NCBI GenBank assembly: GCA_913061235.1
Contig: CAJXTB010000029.1
Span: forward strand, 1-64,000
Source of the DNA: an uncultured Pseudomonadota bacterium
GTDB lineage: Bacteria > Myxococcota_A > UBA796 > GCA-2862545
Direction of reading: 5' to 3'
Length of the DNA: 64,000 nt
Positions 55,166 to 63,701 of the stretch are shown here, one piece after another. The notes under the pieces were generated by a model that had not been told where the DNA came from, ran no database searches, and saw nothing but the letters and a program-made list of their open reading frames with translations. Made by a program: the position numbers and the translations under genes. The number at the start of each line of letters is the position of its first letter. Position 1 is the stretch's first letter.

Positions 55166-55735
55166 GTTGCAGTGAGACGAAGCGCATGAAAGCGCGGTTT
55201 TGTTCCACCAGAACTATCGTTCAGAGCACGACCGAACGTCTGCTGTCTCTTGTCTTCGGGGACGGCCGTTTCGATGACTGAACTCATTTTGCGTGGTTCA
55301 CCTATGACCTCCTCAAGGCCGTTGCCTGGACCCTTCTGCGACCACGCCGTGCAAGTGGCCGAGACGTTGCCGCGGACTGCAGACCGGACCGCTTGCGCTG
55401 GGCAAGTTCCTCGAGGCCAAAGATGCCGTTGTGCGAGCGGCAGTCGCGGAGGCATCCAGTAGTCCCATGCCAAGATGACTCGTGACGACAAGGCGCAATA
55501 CGGTTTTTGGTCTCGGCCAAGAGCTGAACGGCGGGCTGTTGCGGTCAGGAAATACAGACGTTCGCGGGGCGTTCGCTAGTTCGTACTTCGCCGAGACGTG
55601 GCGGGTGTAGCTCACGACGCCGAGCGTCGAGGTGTGGCTAGCTTCTATTGCTGAGTAGCCCCGCGTTTCAGGCCAATCTCTTGCTCGACTTCAACCCCTA
55701 GGAGCATCCCTGTGGGCTGACCCATCGTTTCGGGT
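55166..55735. other. Gene-poor stretch of about 570 bases
   Basis: No supported coding region. The open frames here, including a long minus-strand one from 55491, have no ribosome-binding site, signal or recognisable composition. Together with the tRNA fragment before it and the truncated methyltransferase after it, this looks like an integration or deletion scar. Confidence 0.5.
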
Positions 55736-55912
55736 GGGCTGGAAGGCTGGATGCCGATGGAAGTTGCCATTGATGCAACGCGTCCTGCAGCCCTACGACG
55801 CGTCAACTACCGGTTCTCTACCACCACCATCTCCGAAGACATCACGCCTATGAACCGGATGGTGTTGGGCTCGCATGTTGAGTGGGTGCGTTCTTCATGG
55901 GGCAGACGGTGA
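55736..55912 (+). pseudogene. 3' remnant of a second Methyltransf_32-type gene
   Basis: Codons from GLEGWMPMEVAID to TTTISEDITPMNRMVLG and VEWVR align without gaps to the C-terminus of the methyltransferase at 52549-53244; by my alignment 42 of 52 residues are identical. The ending differs (SSWGRR then stop). The frame is closed upstream by TGA at 55718-55720, and no start or upstream domain exists. Many differences between the two copies are silent third-position changes, so the lost gene had evolved as a working protein before truncation. Confidence 0.85.
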
Positions 55913-55929
55913 GCCTACCGGTGTCACAC

Positions 55930-56376
55930 TCAAGCCGCGCTGACGCAGTCCGCACACCGCCCCATCGCGCGAACCCGGTACTCGGCGCCCTCAAGCACAG
56001 TGGGAATACTCCCTTCCGGCGTTTGCAGCTGTACCGGCGGCAGGCAGCTGACATCGCCGCAGTCTTCGCACAAGAAGTGGCCGTGGTCTGCATTCACGGT
56101 GCGACACTTGTCATTGAGTTCGTATCGCCAAACCCGGTCGCCAAGATCCATCCTGCGCAGAATGTCGACATCCGCGAGGTCGGACAAGATGCGCCACACA
56201 GAGGCCTTGTCGTACACGCCGCCTCGTAGCGCCTCCATCACCCCTTCGTGGGTCATTGGACGTGCTGCCTCGTGCAGTGCCACCAGCACGTCGATGCGGG
56301 AACTGGTTGCGCGAAGCCCCTTTGCGCGAATGACCTCGCGTACTTCTGCGCGAATGTCTTCCAGATGTGATGCCAC
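55930..56376 (-). CDS. Fur-family metalloregulator, probably Zur-like
   Basis: A 148-residue repressor. The N-terminal winged helix (RAKGLRATSSRIDVLVALHEAARPMTHEGVMEAL) and the segment VYDKASVWRILSDLADVDIL match Fur. HGHFLCEDCGDVSCLP and the C-terminal CADC supply the two CxxC pairs of the structural zinc, and the nearby His residues supply regulatory ligands. The GTG at 56376 after GTGGGGG gives the usual length; the longer upstream frame is rejected. It is divergent from an operon with COG0523 and MerC-like proteins, typical targets of Zur. The metal cannot be proved from sequence, so Zur is an inference from neighbours. Confidence 0.88.
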   Translation of the reverse strand: MASHLEDIRAEVREVIRAKGLRATSSRIDVLVALHEAARPMTHEGVMEALRGGVYDKASVWRILSDLADVDILRRMDLGDRVWRYELNDKCRTVNADHGHFLCEDCGDVSCLPPVQLQTPEGSIPTVLEGAEYRVRAMGRCADCVSAA

Positions 56377-56482
56377 ACAGACCCCCACGAACACTGGCCA
56401 ACTGCGGTTGGGACGGCTTTTCCGGCCGACTACGCGCCGACGATGAGCATAACGCTCCTCGGCTGCAAGGTGAACTTCAGTT

Positions 56483-56537
56483 GTTATTGCCTGTAAGATG
56501 CAGTTGCGATTTACTTGCAATAACGACTGAGTATCAG
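56483..56537. promoter_or_regulatory. Candidate repressor operator between the Fur-type gene and the COG0523-like operon
   Basis: GTTATTGC (56483-56490) is an exact inverted repeat of GCAATAAC (56517-56524), and ACTGA-GTA-TCAGT (56526-56538) follows. The AT-rich stretch is the only promoter space between the divergent genes. TGCAA and ACTGAGT recur before the TonB-receptor gene. The motif does not match the E. coli Zur box exactly. Confidence 0.5.
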
Positions 56538-56551
56538 TTACTGTGGTGGGC

Positions 56552-57640
56552 ATGACTGTTCCCGTTACTATCGTTTCCGCTAGCTCAACATCTGCTGTGT
56601 CCTACTTTCTAAGTAGTGTCTCGCGCTCTGTTCCGGCCGGGTTGCTGGTGGTTGTTCCAGGCACACACCGCTCCCGTCGCCGTCGGCAGCTCACTCCTTG
56701 GGTGCATACGACCCCGCGCCTCGCGCGATGGGGGGAGGGCTGTGGATGCTGCACGGTGCGCGCCGACGTCGCATCTAAGCTACGCCGAGCCATTGAGACG
56801 GACGGAGTCGACCACGCCGTGGTCGTGTTGAACGTGAACGACGACCTTGAGCCGCTCCTCAAGACCTTCACTGTGGCCGACTCCCACAATCGCCGCCTAC
56901 AAGACGTGGCACACGTTTCGCGTTTAGTTGTAGCGGCAGAGTCCGCCGCCATTGTGCATAGCGTGCAGGCGCAGCCCAACCCCGGACTTGTCGAACGCAT
57001 TGAGCTCGCCGATGAGGTGGTGGTTCACGCGGACGCTGACGACGACATGACCCGTCAGGCCATTGACATCGTCTCGGCGCTCAACCCGTCGGCCACTGTG
57101 AGTACGGATGGCAGCGCGTCACTGAAGGTGCCCTCCCCAAGCCATTGGTTCACCCTGTCCGATGCCCGTTCACGTGCCCAAGAGCAGGTCACAGCGGATA
57201 CCGAGTACGCTCAACAACGCCGTCGATTCCTGGTGCACCGGCCCATGCATCCCGGACGTCTGCTCAGCTTTCTGCGCGACCTTCCGCCCGGCCTGTGGCG
57301 CCTGACTGGTGCGTTTTGGGACGCGTCTCGCCCCGCCGAGGTGGGCTTCATCGACTCGGTCGGCTCTCGAATATCAGTCCGCCACGCGGGCACTTGGTTG
57401 GCTGCAGTACCTGACGAGCGCCATCCCCCCGGGGCCGTCATGACGCTCAAACAGCGAGGCCAGTGGGACACGACCTACGGCGACCGCTGCCAGGACCTAA
57501 TCCTGTCTGGGCATTTGGGCGCCGTCACGCAAGCCGCCCGCGCTCTCGCTGAATGCCTACTTACCGATGACGAGCTGGTCACTCCTGATGAGTGGTCCAC
57601 GCTTGCACAGCCCACTTTGTGGGACCTGGAGACAACATGA
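56552..57640 (+). CDS. COG0523-like (CobW/ZigA family) protein lacking the P-loop
   Basis: A 362-residue protein colinear with COG0523 metal-chaperone GTPases. The start VPVTIVSASSTSAVSYFL sits where those enzymes have VPVTxLTGFLGAGKTTLL, so the Walker A Gly and Lys-Thr are gone. The metal motif is kept as EGCGCCTVRAD (CxCC). The C-terminal half has the CobW_C signature RPMHPGRLLSFLRDLP...GAFWDASRP. It has therefore lost GTP binding but probably retains metal binding, perhaps as a storage or delivery partner for the intact paralogue two genes downstream. ATG 56552 is preferred over the in-frame start three codons earlier. It is the first gene of a tightly overlapping operon. Confidence 0.83.
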   Translation: MTVPVTIVSASSTSAVSYFLSSVSRSVPAGLLVVVPGTHRSRRRRQLTPWVHTTPRLARWGEGCGCCTVRADVASKLRRAIETDGVDHAVVVLNVNDDLEPLLKTFTVADSHNRRLQDVAHVSRLVVAAESAAIVHSVQAQPNPGLVERIELADEVVVHADADDDMTRQAIDIVSALNPSATVSTDGSASLKVPSPSHWFTLSDARSRAQEQVTADTEYAQQRRRFLVHRPMHPGRLLSFLRDLPPGLWRLTGAFWDASRPAEVGFIDSVGSRISVRHAGTWLAAVPDERHPPGAVMTLKQRGQWDTTYGDRCQDLILSGHLGAVTQAARALAECLLTDDELVTPDEWSTLAQPTLWDLETT

Positions 57641-58023
57641 ACACCGATTGGCTCGACCGTTTTGGTGGCGCTGCAAGTTCACTGTGCGCGCTGCACTGCC
57701 TGTCGCTTGCACTCGCCCCCGCCGTCATCACATTGTTTGGCATGGACCACGCGACACATGGCACCCTTGAGTGGTTCTTCTTCAGCATGGCTGCCAGTTT
57801 TGCCGCCATGGCCGCTATCGCTGGCTACCGCACCCATCACGCCATGTGGGTGGTTGCAGGCTTCGCCGTCGGCCTGTTGGTCTTGGCCACTGGACGCATG
57901 GGTGAGGCGCTGTCGCTGTTTGAAGGCGGCGTGTACTTTGCGGTCGCCGGTGGGGGCATCTTGGTTCTCAGCCATATTGCCAGCATCCGCCAATCGCGGA
58001 TTTGTCGTAATGCGTGCTGCTGA
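57637..58023 (+). CDS. MerC-like small membrane protein
   Basis: A 128-residue protein with four hydrophobic segments and a Cys pair in the first one (SSLCALHCLSLALAPAVI), the hallmark of MerC-type metal transporters; a terminal CRNACC adds further thiols. The start overlaps the stop of the gene before it (ATGA), with GGAG just upstream. MerC homologues outside mercury operons are often found with Zur and COG0523 genes and may move zinc or another soft metal; the substrate here is inferred. The stop overlaps the next start by one base (TGATG). Confidence 0.83.
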   Translation: MNTDWLDRFGGAASSLCALHCLSLALAPAVITLFGMDHATHGTLEWFFFSMAASFAAMAAIAGYRTHHAMWVVAGFAVGLLVLATGRMGEALSLFEGGVYFAVAGGGILVLSHIASIRQSRICRNACC

Positions 58024-58967
58024 TGGCTGTGGCCCTGCCGGTCACGCTCCTCACGGGCTTTCTAGGGGCAGGCAAGACCACGTTGCTCAACCACATCGTT
58101 ACTGGTGCCCCAAACACACGGTTTTGTGTGGTGGAGAACGAGTTCGGCACGGTGGGCGTCGACAACGAACTAGTGGACTCGAACGCTGCTGCGGTCTTCA
58201 GCCTCAATGAGGGTTGTGTGTGTTGCGATGTGCGCGACGACCTCGTTGCACTGTTTGAACGCCTCATCGACGAACGTCTTGCATACGACCATGTCCTCAT
58301 CGAGACGTCAGGTCTGGCCAACCCAGGACCGGTCATGCGGGTGATTGAAAGGATGCGAGGTCATTTTCGTCTGCATGGTGTCGTTGCGGTGGTCGATGCC
58401 GGTCATGCGCGGCTGGACCGGAACGCCAATCCCACGTGGACGGAGCAACTCGCAAACGCCGACCTCATCGTGTTGAACAAGGTCTCGTCGTCCTCGGATG
58501 TACAAGGCTTGGCGGCGGAGCTTACCCAGCTCAACCCTGTCGCTAGTCAGGTACAGGTTGACCACGCCCGCATCGACATCGAATCGGTCTTGTCCCTCAA
58601 CAACCACGACATCGAACGCATCCCTGCCCGGTCTACGCACGCGCACGACCGGGACGTTGGCTCGGTGGTAGCGCAGGTCGACGGACACTTGGACCCGGTG
58701 AAGTTGGACGCGTGGTTGGGAGCGTTGGTCCGAACCCGCTCCATGGAGCTGATGCGCATGAAAGGCATCCTGGCTCTGGACGGTCACGACGAGCGATTCG
58801 TTTTCCAGGCGGTACGCAGTCAACTGGACGTTCAGCCGGGGCAACACTGGGGCGATGACGAGCGCCTCACGCGCATCGTTTTCATTGGCCGAGGCCTCAA
58901 CCCATTGCAACTACAGTCCGGCCTGCAAGCCTGTGCCGCGACCCAGACATGCCCAGGAGCAGTATGA
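58023..58967 (+). CDS. COG0523 (CobW/ZigA-like) metal-chaperone GTPase
   Basis: A 314-residue protein with intact motifs: VTLLTGFLGAGKTTLLNHI (Walker A), ENEFGTVGVDNEL, SLNEGCVCCDVRDDL with the CxCC metal motif, ETSGLANPGPV and NKVSSSS (NKxD position altered to NKVS). CobW_C is short, ending with IVFIGRGLNPLQLQSGL, and His residues in the THAHDRD segment may bind metal. ZigA/ZNG1-type proteins insert zinc into client enzymes when zinc is scarce and are Zur-controlled. One base is shared with the preceding stop. With the degenerate paralogue upstream, a paired chaperone is likely. Confidence 0.9.
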   Translation: MAVALPVTLLTGFLGAGKTTLLNHIVTGAPNTRFCVVENEFGTVGVDNELVDSNAAAVFSLNEGCVCCDVRDDLVALFERLIDERLAYDHVLIETSGLANPGPVMRVIERMRGHFRLHGVVAVVDAGHARLDRNANPTWTEQLANADLIVLNKVSSSSDVQGLAAELTQLNPVASQVQVDHARIDIESVLSLNNHDIERIPARSTHAHDRDVGSVVAQVDGHLDPVKLDAWLGALVRTRSMELMRMKGILALDGHDERFVFQAVRSQLDVQPGQHWGDDERLTRIVFIGRGLNPLQLQSGLQACAATQTCPGAV

Positions 58968-60163
58968 GCACCACATCTGAACCCATCGAGTGGCTTGTTG
59001 TGGGCGGGGGTATTCACGGCGTACACATTGCCATTCGCCTCATTGCCCAAGCGGGTATTCCATCAAACCAAGTGACCATAGTTGATCCCGGTCCGCGCCT
59101 GCTCGACGCCTGGCGACGGTGTACTGGCAATACCGGAATGACCCATCTTCGCTCACCATCGGTGCACCACCTTGGGCTCAATTCCTTTGACCTAATGGAC
59201 TTCTCCGGGGCCAACCGTAGAGGCAAAGGTGCTCAAAAGGGTGACTTTGAAGCGCCGTATGCTCGCCCCTCTGTTGCACTCTTTGAAGCGCATTGCGACG
59301 AACTCATCGAGCGGTATGGACTCAACGAGCGGCATGTTGAGGACCGCGTCGTGGGCGTTGAACCCGACTGCGAAACGGTCACGGTGACCCTTGAGTCGGG
59401 CCGCACACTGACCGCTCGACACGTGGTGTTGGCCCTGGGTGCGTCCAGTCAACCCCGCTGGCCAGAGTGGGCCACGGCGCTCAAAGCCGATGGAGCCATG
59501 GTTAAGCAGCTGTTCGAACCGGGATTCAGTCTGCAGCCTAGCGACTGGCCCGAGCGTGTGGCCGTGGTTGGTGGTGGAATTTCAGCCGTTCAAGCCGCTC
59601 TTCGATTGGTTGGTGAGGGGCGGCAGGTCACGTTGCTCGCCCGTCATCCGTTCCGTAAGCATCAATTCGACAGTGACCCCGGCTGGGTGGGCCCTAAGAA
59701 CATGCGCGGGTTCGCCACTGTGACCGATTTGTCGAAGCGTCGGCGCTTGATTCGCACGGCACGTCACGCAGGCTCCGTTCCGCCCAAACTGTACCGTTCG
59801 GTAAAGCGCGCCATCAACGACGGTACGCTGCAACACGTCATCACCGAGGCCTACCCGACCCAAGATGACGACGGATTGCACCTGCAAATGAAGGACACCC
59901 GCATTGGGCTCGACGCCGTGCTCTTGGCCACCGGTTTTGAGTCGCATCGTCCGGGTGGAGCTCTGGTCGATGCGCTGGTGCAGACACATGCGCTGCCGTG
60001 TGCCGCCTGTGGCTACCCGGTCGTCGATTCTCACCTTCGCTGGCACCCACGTGTGTTCGTGACGGGCCCACTCGCCGAGCTGGAGCTGGGACCGGTCTCC
60101 CGCAATATTGTGGGCGCTCGTCGCGCGGCCGAGCGTATCGTACGCGTCGCAATGGCATCGTGA
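58964..60163 (+). CDS. FAD/NAD(P)-binding flavoprotein of the lysine/ornithine monooxygenase-like type
   Basis: A 399-residue flavoprotein. VVGGGIHGVHIAIRL is the FAD Rossmann motif, VAVVGGGISAVQAALRL the NAD(P)H motif, and GLDAVLLATGFESHRP the ATG-x motif typical of N-hydroxylating and Baeyer-Villiger-type monooxygenases. The HLRSPSVHHLGLNSFDL segment resembles siderophore-type N-hydroxylases. A role in making a small metallophore or in modifying a ligand is an attractive guess, since it is inside a metal operon, but no assembly enzyme is nearby. Its ATG overlaps the previous stop (ATGA), with AGGAG upstream. Confidence 0.8.
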   Translation: MSTTSEPIEWLVVGGGIHGVHIAIRLIAQAGIPSNQVTIVDPGPRLLDAWRRCTGNTGMTHLRSPSVHHLGLNSFDLMDFSGANRRGKGAQKGDFEAPYARPSVALFEAHCDELIERYGLNERHVEDRVVGVEPDCETVTVTLESGRTLTARHVVLALGASSQPRWPEWATALKADGAMVKQLFEPGFSLQPSDWPERVAVVGGGISAVQAALRLVGEGRQVTLLARHPFRKHQFDSDPGWVGPKNMRGFATVTDLSKRRRLIRTARHAGSVPPKLYRSVKRAINDGTLQHVITEAYPTQDDDGLHLQMKDTRIGLDAVLLATGFESHRPGGALVDALVQTHALPCAACGYPVVDSHLRWHPRVFVTGPLAELELGPVSRNIVGARRAAERIVRVAMAS

Positions 60164-61407
60164 TGCGGTACACACTCGCCTTGTTCGGTTGGCTGATAGC
60201 GGGCTGTTCGGCCGATGAGCCGCTACCCGCTCGCGCCGTATTGCAGGGAGATCTGTTGATATCCCAGCTATACACCACCGGTGCTGCCCCATCGGGCGGG
60301 ACGGACCACTACTTCTCTGACCAGTTCATTGAGTTGGTGAACACCACGGAAGACCCGCTTGACCTGAGTGGTCTGCGCGTCGCTGATGTGTATGGAGCGG
60401 CCGGCGAAATCAACACGGGCATGCTCCCCGATAGCTTTCGAAACGAACAACCCGACAACGTAGTGATGTCGACGGTGTGGCGCATTCCGGACGGCGCCCG
60501 TGTCGAGCCTGGTGGGACCGTGGTCATTGCGCACGATGGCACGAACCATCGGCCCTTCTCGGAGGTCGACCTGTCTGCGGCGGCGTTCGAGTCGTACGTC
60601 GCTGACTCCGAGCGCGACGATGACCACCCAACCGTGCCCAACTTAGAGTCCGTCGTCTATAACGGCGGCTTCGACTGGCTGATCACGGTGTTTGGCCCCA
60701 GTGTGGTGTTGCTCGACGCCGATACTCCTCTGTCTGAAGTACGCGCACTCCGTAGTGGCGTCTTGCCAACGGCACCGTTGGACGCCGTGTTGGATGGGGT
60801 CGATACCCTCATGGACGCAGAGTCGGAAGCCTTCAAGCGCCTACCGGACGCCGTCGACGCTGGTTTCGCCTGGGCGGATGGTCCCTACACAGGCGTGGCA
60901 CTCCACCGTCGCCAGACCAACGGGGTTTGGCAAGACACAAACAACAGCTCCGATGACTTCGAACGGGACGTCCCCCAACCCACGCAGACCGTGTCGAGCG
61001 GGAACGTCACAGGAACCCCACGCATCACGCTAGGCACGGGCACCACATCCTTTGACGGGCTCAGTGATGGAGACACTGTCGAGCTTGTCGCCGGGATTCA
61101 AGGCGGCTGGCATATCGACTTGGCTGTTCAGGGGGAGGGGGTAGACCCAAGTGGTGTCACACTGGTCTACGACGCAGTTCGGTCTGATGGCGAGCGCGTC
61201 AGCTTCATCACACAAGCCACCCTGCAAGAGGGAAGCGTGCTTGACGCAGACCCCGGCTGGCTGCGTGTAGGAGACCGCGTGGTGTTGGACATCGACGACC
61301 CGAATGACGTAGTCGGCGAGACTGTAATTGTACGTGTCACGGCTACCTTGGACCAAGCGTCATGGTCGGATGAGAGAAGCGTTCAGATCGGTGTGGACTC
61401 ACCTTAA
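60163..61407 (+). CDS. DUF4876-like lipoprotein
   Basis: A 414-residue lipoprotein: MRYTLALFGWLIAGC, lipid Cys at 15, start sharing one base with the previous stop (TGATG). Residues about 30-230 read GDLLISQLYTTGAAPSGGTDHYFSDQFIELVNTTEDPLDLSGLRVADVYG, close to the opening of DUF4876 proteins, which in Bacteroidetes accompany TonB-dependent receptors. The last ~120 residues form an Ig-like beta domain (GDTVELVAGIQGGWHIDLAV...). It is the last gene of the overlapping block and immediately precedes the receptor gene, so it is probably the surface partner of the receptor. Confidence 0.8.
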   Translation: MRYTLALFGWLIAGCSADEPLPARAVLQGDLLISQLYTTGAAPSGGTDHYFSDQFIELVNTTEDPLDLSGLRVADVYGAAGEINTGMLPDSFRNEQPDNVVMSTVWRIPDGARVEPGGTVVIAHDGTNHRPFSEVDLSAAAFESYVADSERDDDHPTVPNLESVVYNGGFDWLITVFGPSVVLLDADTPLSEVRALRSGVLPTAPLDAVLDGVDTLMDAESEAFKRLPDAVDAGFAWADGPYTGVALHRRQTNGVWQDTNNSSDDFERDVPQPTQTVSSGNVTGTPRITLGTGTTSFDGLSDGDTVELVAGIQGGWHIDLAVQGEGVDPSGVTLVYDAVRSDGERVSFITQATLQEGSVLDADPGWLRVGDRVVLDIDDPNDVVGETVIVRVTATLDQASWSDERSVQIGVDSP

Positions 61408-61410
61408 GAT

Positions 61411-61458
61411 CACTTAATGCAACTGAGTTGCTATAGAGTATAGACTGCAATAGTAGTC
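61411..61458 (+). promoter_or_regulatory. Palindromic promoter region of the TonB-receptor gene
   Basis: GCAACTGAGTTGC (61419-61431) is a perfect palindrome around a central G. CTATA-GAG-TATAG (61431-61443) follows and holds two TATAGA hexamers that could be -10 boxes. GACT-8-AGTC (61443-61458) follows. It shares TGCAA and ACTGAGT with the region upstream of 56552. A shared repressor is plausible. Confidence 0.5.
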
Positions 61459-61531
61459 GGGGACGAGGTGTCCTCTGCTTACCAAAGCCATTCAACGCTG
61501 CGCGACCTTCCGCCCGCGAGTCCGAGGACTC

Positions 61532-63679
61532 ATGGCTGCGTGCGCGTGTGGGTGCGCCTGCTCCTTGTGTCTGACGACACCCTGTTGGGCGGACCCCGGA
61601 GAGGATGCAGAAGACGATGTTCTGGAGATCACCGTTCATGCGGATGACCCAGACGTCGAAGACATTCGAGCCCGCACCACGATGGATGCCGTAGATCTTG
61701 AGCGACGCTCGGGAGACGACCTTGCGGACACGTTGGCCGGTATCGCCGGGGTTCGTACAGCAGGGGGCACCGCTGACGCTGCCAAGCCGATTATTCGCGG
61801 GCACCAAGAGCGACGTCTGCTCGTGCTGAACGACGGTGTGCGTCACGAGAGTCAGAAGTGGGGCCCAGACCACGCCACCGAGGTCGACCCCTTTTCCGCA
61901 GGGCAGATCAGTGTCATTCGCGGCGCGGCTGGTGCCCGCTACGGTCCAGACGCCATCGGCGGAGTCATCTTGGTTCAGCCTCCTCCGCTGCGTAGCGAGG
62001 TGGGCGTGGGGGGCGTCACCCGAGCCAGCTTTGAGACGAACGGCCGACGTCCCTACCTTGCGGCGCGCGTCGATGTCGTACCGGCCGCTGCCCCTCGGCT
62101 TTCGGCACGTGTGTCCGCTAACGTAGGAGTCGGCGCCAACCGGTCCGCGCCCGACTACGTTCTAGGAAACACCGCGTCGCGCACCTACAACCTGGGAGCG
62201 ACCCTTGGCTACACCTGGGACGCGGGTCAAGTGCGCGCCTCATGGACTCACCATGCGTTTACAGCGGGCGTGTTCTACGGTGTTCAAAACGGTACCCCAA
62301 CCGACTTTGCCGCACAGCTGAACGCCGAACAACCGGCCACGGCAGACTTGTGGTCTTCGACCTATGACATCGACCGTCCGTATCAGGACGTGACCCACGA
62401 CATGGTCCTTGTAAATGCGGACCTGATTGGCGAGTGGGGCACTCTAGACCTCACCTACGCCTTCCAGCTCAATCACCGCCAAGAGTTCGACTCGGTGCGT
62501 GAAGGCATCAGCGGCCCACAGTACGATTTCACCCTGCGCACCCACTCGGTCGACGCGCTCTACCGGCACTTGGCTGTCTCCTTACCGTTTGGCGAGCTCG
62601 ATGGCGGGGTTGGTGTGCAGGGTACCTTTCAAGAAAACGTGTACAGGGGTTACGCGTTGCTGCCCAACTACCGGTCGTTCGGTGGCGGGGTGTTTGCGTA
62701 TGAACGATTGTCGCTGCGTCGCATTGACGTGGAAGCGGGGGCCCGTCTTGACGGACTGTCCCGTGTTGCGTTTGTCGGAGACGACGACTTCCACCGCCAC
62801 GTTCAGCGTGGCACCCTCGACGAGTCCACCTGTGAGGTTTCACCGGCCCACGCCCGATGTCCAGCCGCGTACTCGGCCGGCTCGGTGTCACTGGGTGCCC
62901 TTGCGCACATTGTGCCGAACCTATTGGACGTCAAACTAGACCTGTCACGCGCGAGCCGATTCCCCAACGTTGACGAGCTGTACCTGATTGGGAGTGCGCC
63001 TTCGTTTCCCGTATACGCGCTCGGCAGCCCTGATCTGGCGGTTGAAACAGCCTGGGGCGCGTCGCTCACGACTGGAGTGCGTCACCCCTGGGTCAAGGCG
63101 GAGGTGTCTGCCTACGGGCAGGTCGTTGACGACTACATCTACTTCTCGCCCGACCTGAATGTGTCTGGAGCCCCACGATTTGACGTCACGATTCGCGGTA
63201 CATGGCCTCGGTTTACCTACCAGGCTGTGCAAGCGATGGTGTACGGAGTCGACGGAACGGTGTCGGTGGCGCCCGAGCAGTCACTCGGCGTCGATTTGCG
63301 TTTCGCAGCCGTTCGCGCGCAGGACCGCCAGACCCAAACCCACCTGATCGGCACGCCACCGGACCATCTCACCGCCTCCGTGGTCGGTCGCCTGCCGACC
63401 GTTGGTGTGCTTCACGACACTCAGGTTCGTGCCACCACAGAACTTGTCGCGCGTCAGACACGCACGGATGACCACGCGGACTTTGCTCCCGCACCACCTG
63501 CCTACGCGCTGTTTGGGCTGTCCGTCGAGACCGAGCTCGGGTCGCGGACCCCGGTGCGACTTGGGGTGGATGTTCACAACCTTCTGAACACATCCTACCG
63601 AGATTACACGAGCTTACTCCGATATTATGCCGACCAACCTGGACGCAACATCCGGGTTCGCGTCGGCGTCCCCTTTTGA
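61532..63679 (+). CDS. TonB-dependent outer-membrane receptor, probably for zinc or a metal complex
   Basis: A 715-residue receptor. After an unusually Cys-rich leader (MAACACGCACSLC...WADP) the plug domain shows DDLADTLAGIAGVRTAGGTADAAKPIIRGHQERRLLVLNDG and the ATEVDPFSAGQISVIRGAAGARYGPDAIGGVI signature. The barrel ends RVGVPF with a terminal aromatic residue, as outer-membrane barrels do. The HHGGGDHA-type His loop of ZnuD is not seen, but SQKWGPDHATEVDP occupies the same place. GAGG precedes the ATG. Neighbours (COG0523, MerC-like, Fur type, His-rich lipoprotein) point to zinc. Confidence 0.9.
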   Translation: MAACACGCACSLCLTTPCWADPGEDAEDDVLEITVHADDPDVEDIRARTTMDAVDLERRSGDDLADTLAGIAGVRTAGGTADAAKPIIRGHQERRLLVLNDGVRHESQKWGPDHATEVDPFSAGQISVIRGAAGARYGPDAIGGVILVQPPPLRSEVGVGGVTRASFETNGRRPYLAARVDVVPAAAPRLSARVSANVGVGANRSAPDYVLGNTASRTYNLGATLGYTWDAGQVRASWTHHAFTAGVFYGVQNGTPTDFAAQLNAEQPATADLWSSTYDIDRPYQDVTHDMVLVNADLIGEWGTLDLTYAFQLNHRQEFDSVREGISGPQYDFTLRTHSVDALYRHLAVSLPFGELDGGVGVQGTFQENVYRGYALLPNYRSFGGGVFAYERLSLRRIDVEAGARLDGLSRVAFVGDDDFHRHVQRGTLDESTCEVSPAHARCPAAYSAGSVSLGALAHIVPNLLDVKLDLSRASRFPNVDELYLIGSAPSFPVYALGSPDLAVETAWGASLTTGVRHPWVKAEVSAYGQVVDDYIYFSPDLNVSGAPRFDVTIRGTWPRFTYQAVQAMVYGVDGTVSVAPEQSLGVDLRFAAVRAQDRQTQTHLIGTPPDHLTASVVGRLPTVGVLHDTQVRATTELVARQTRTDDHADFAPAPPAYALFGLSVETELGSRTPVRLGVDVHNLLNTSYRDYTSLLRYYADQPGRNIRVRVGVPF

Positions 63680-63701
63680 TTGCACACTCAGGATTGCCGA
63701 C

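Noticed and set aside
55070-55192. An intact tRNA or tmRNA gene
   Set aside because: No 5' acceptor strand, D-arm or properly paired anticodon stem could be found; tmRNA ends and pairing do not fit either.
55009-55491. Long minus-strand open frame over the tRNA fragment
   Set aside because: It runs through the T-arm and terminator, has no ribosome-binding site and no recognisable domain.
57637-58023. Mercury-resistance operon based on the MerC-like gene
   Set aside because: No merR, merT, merP or merA is present; the neighbours are COG0523 and Fur-type genes, which point to zinc or another nutrient metal.
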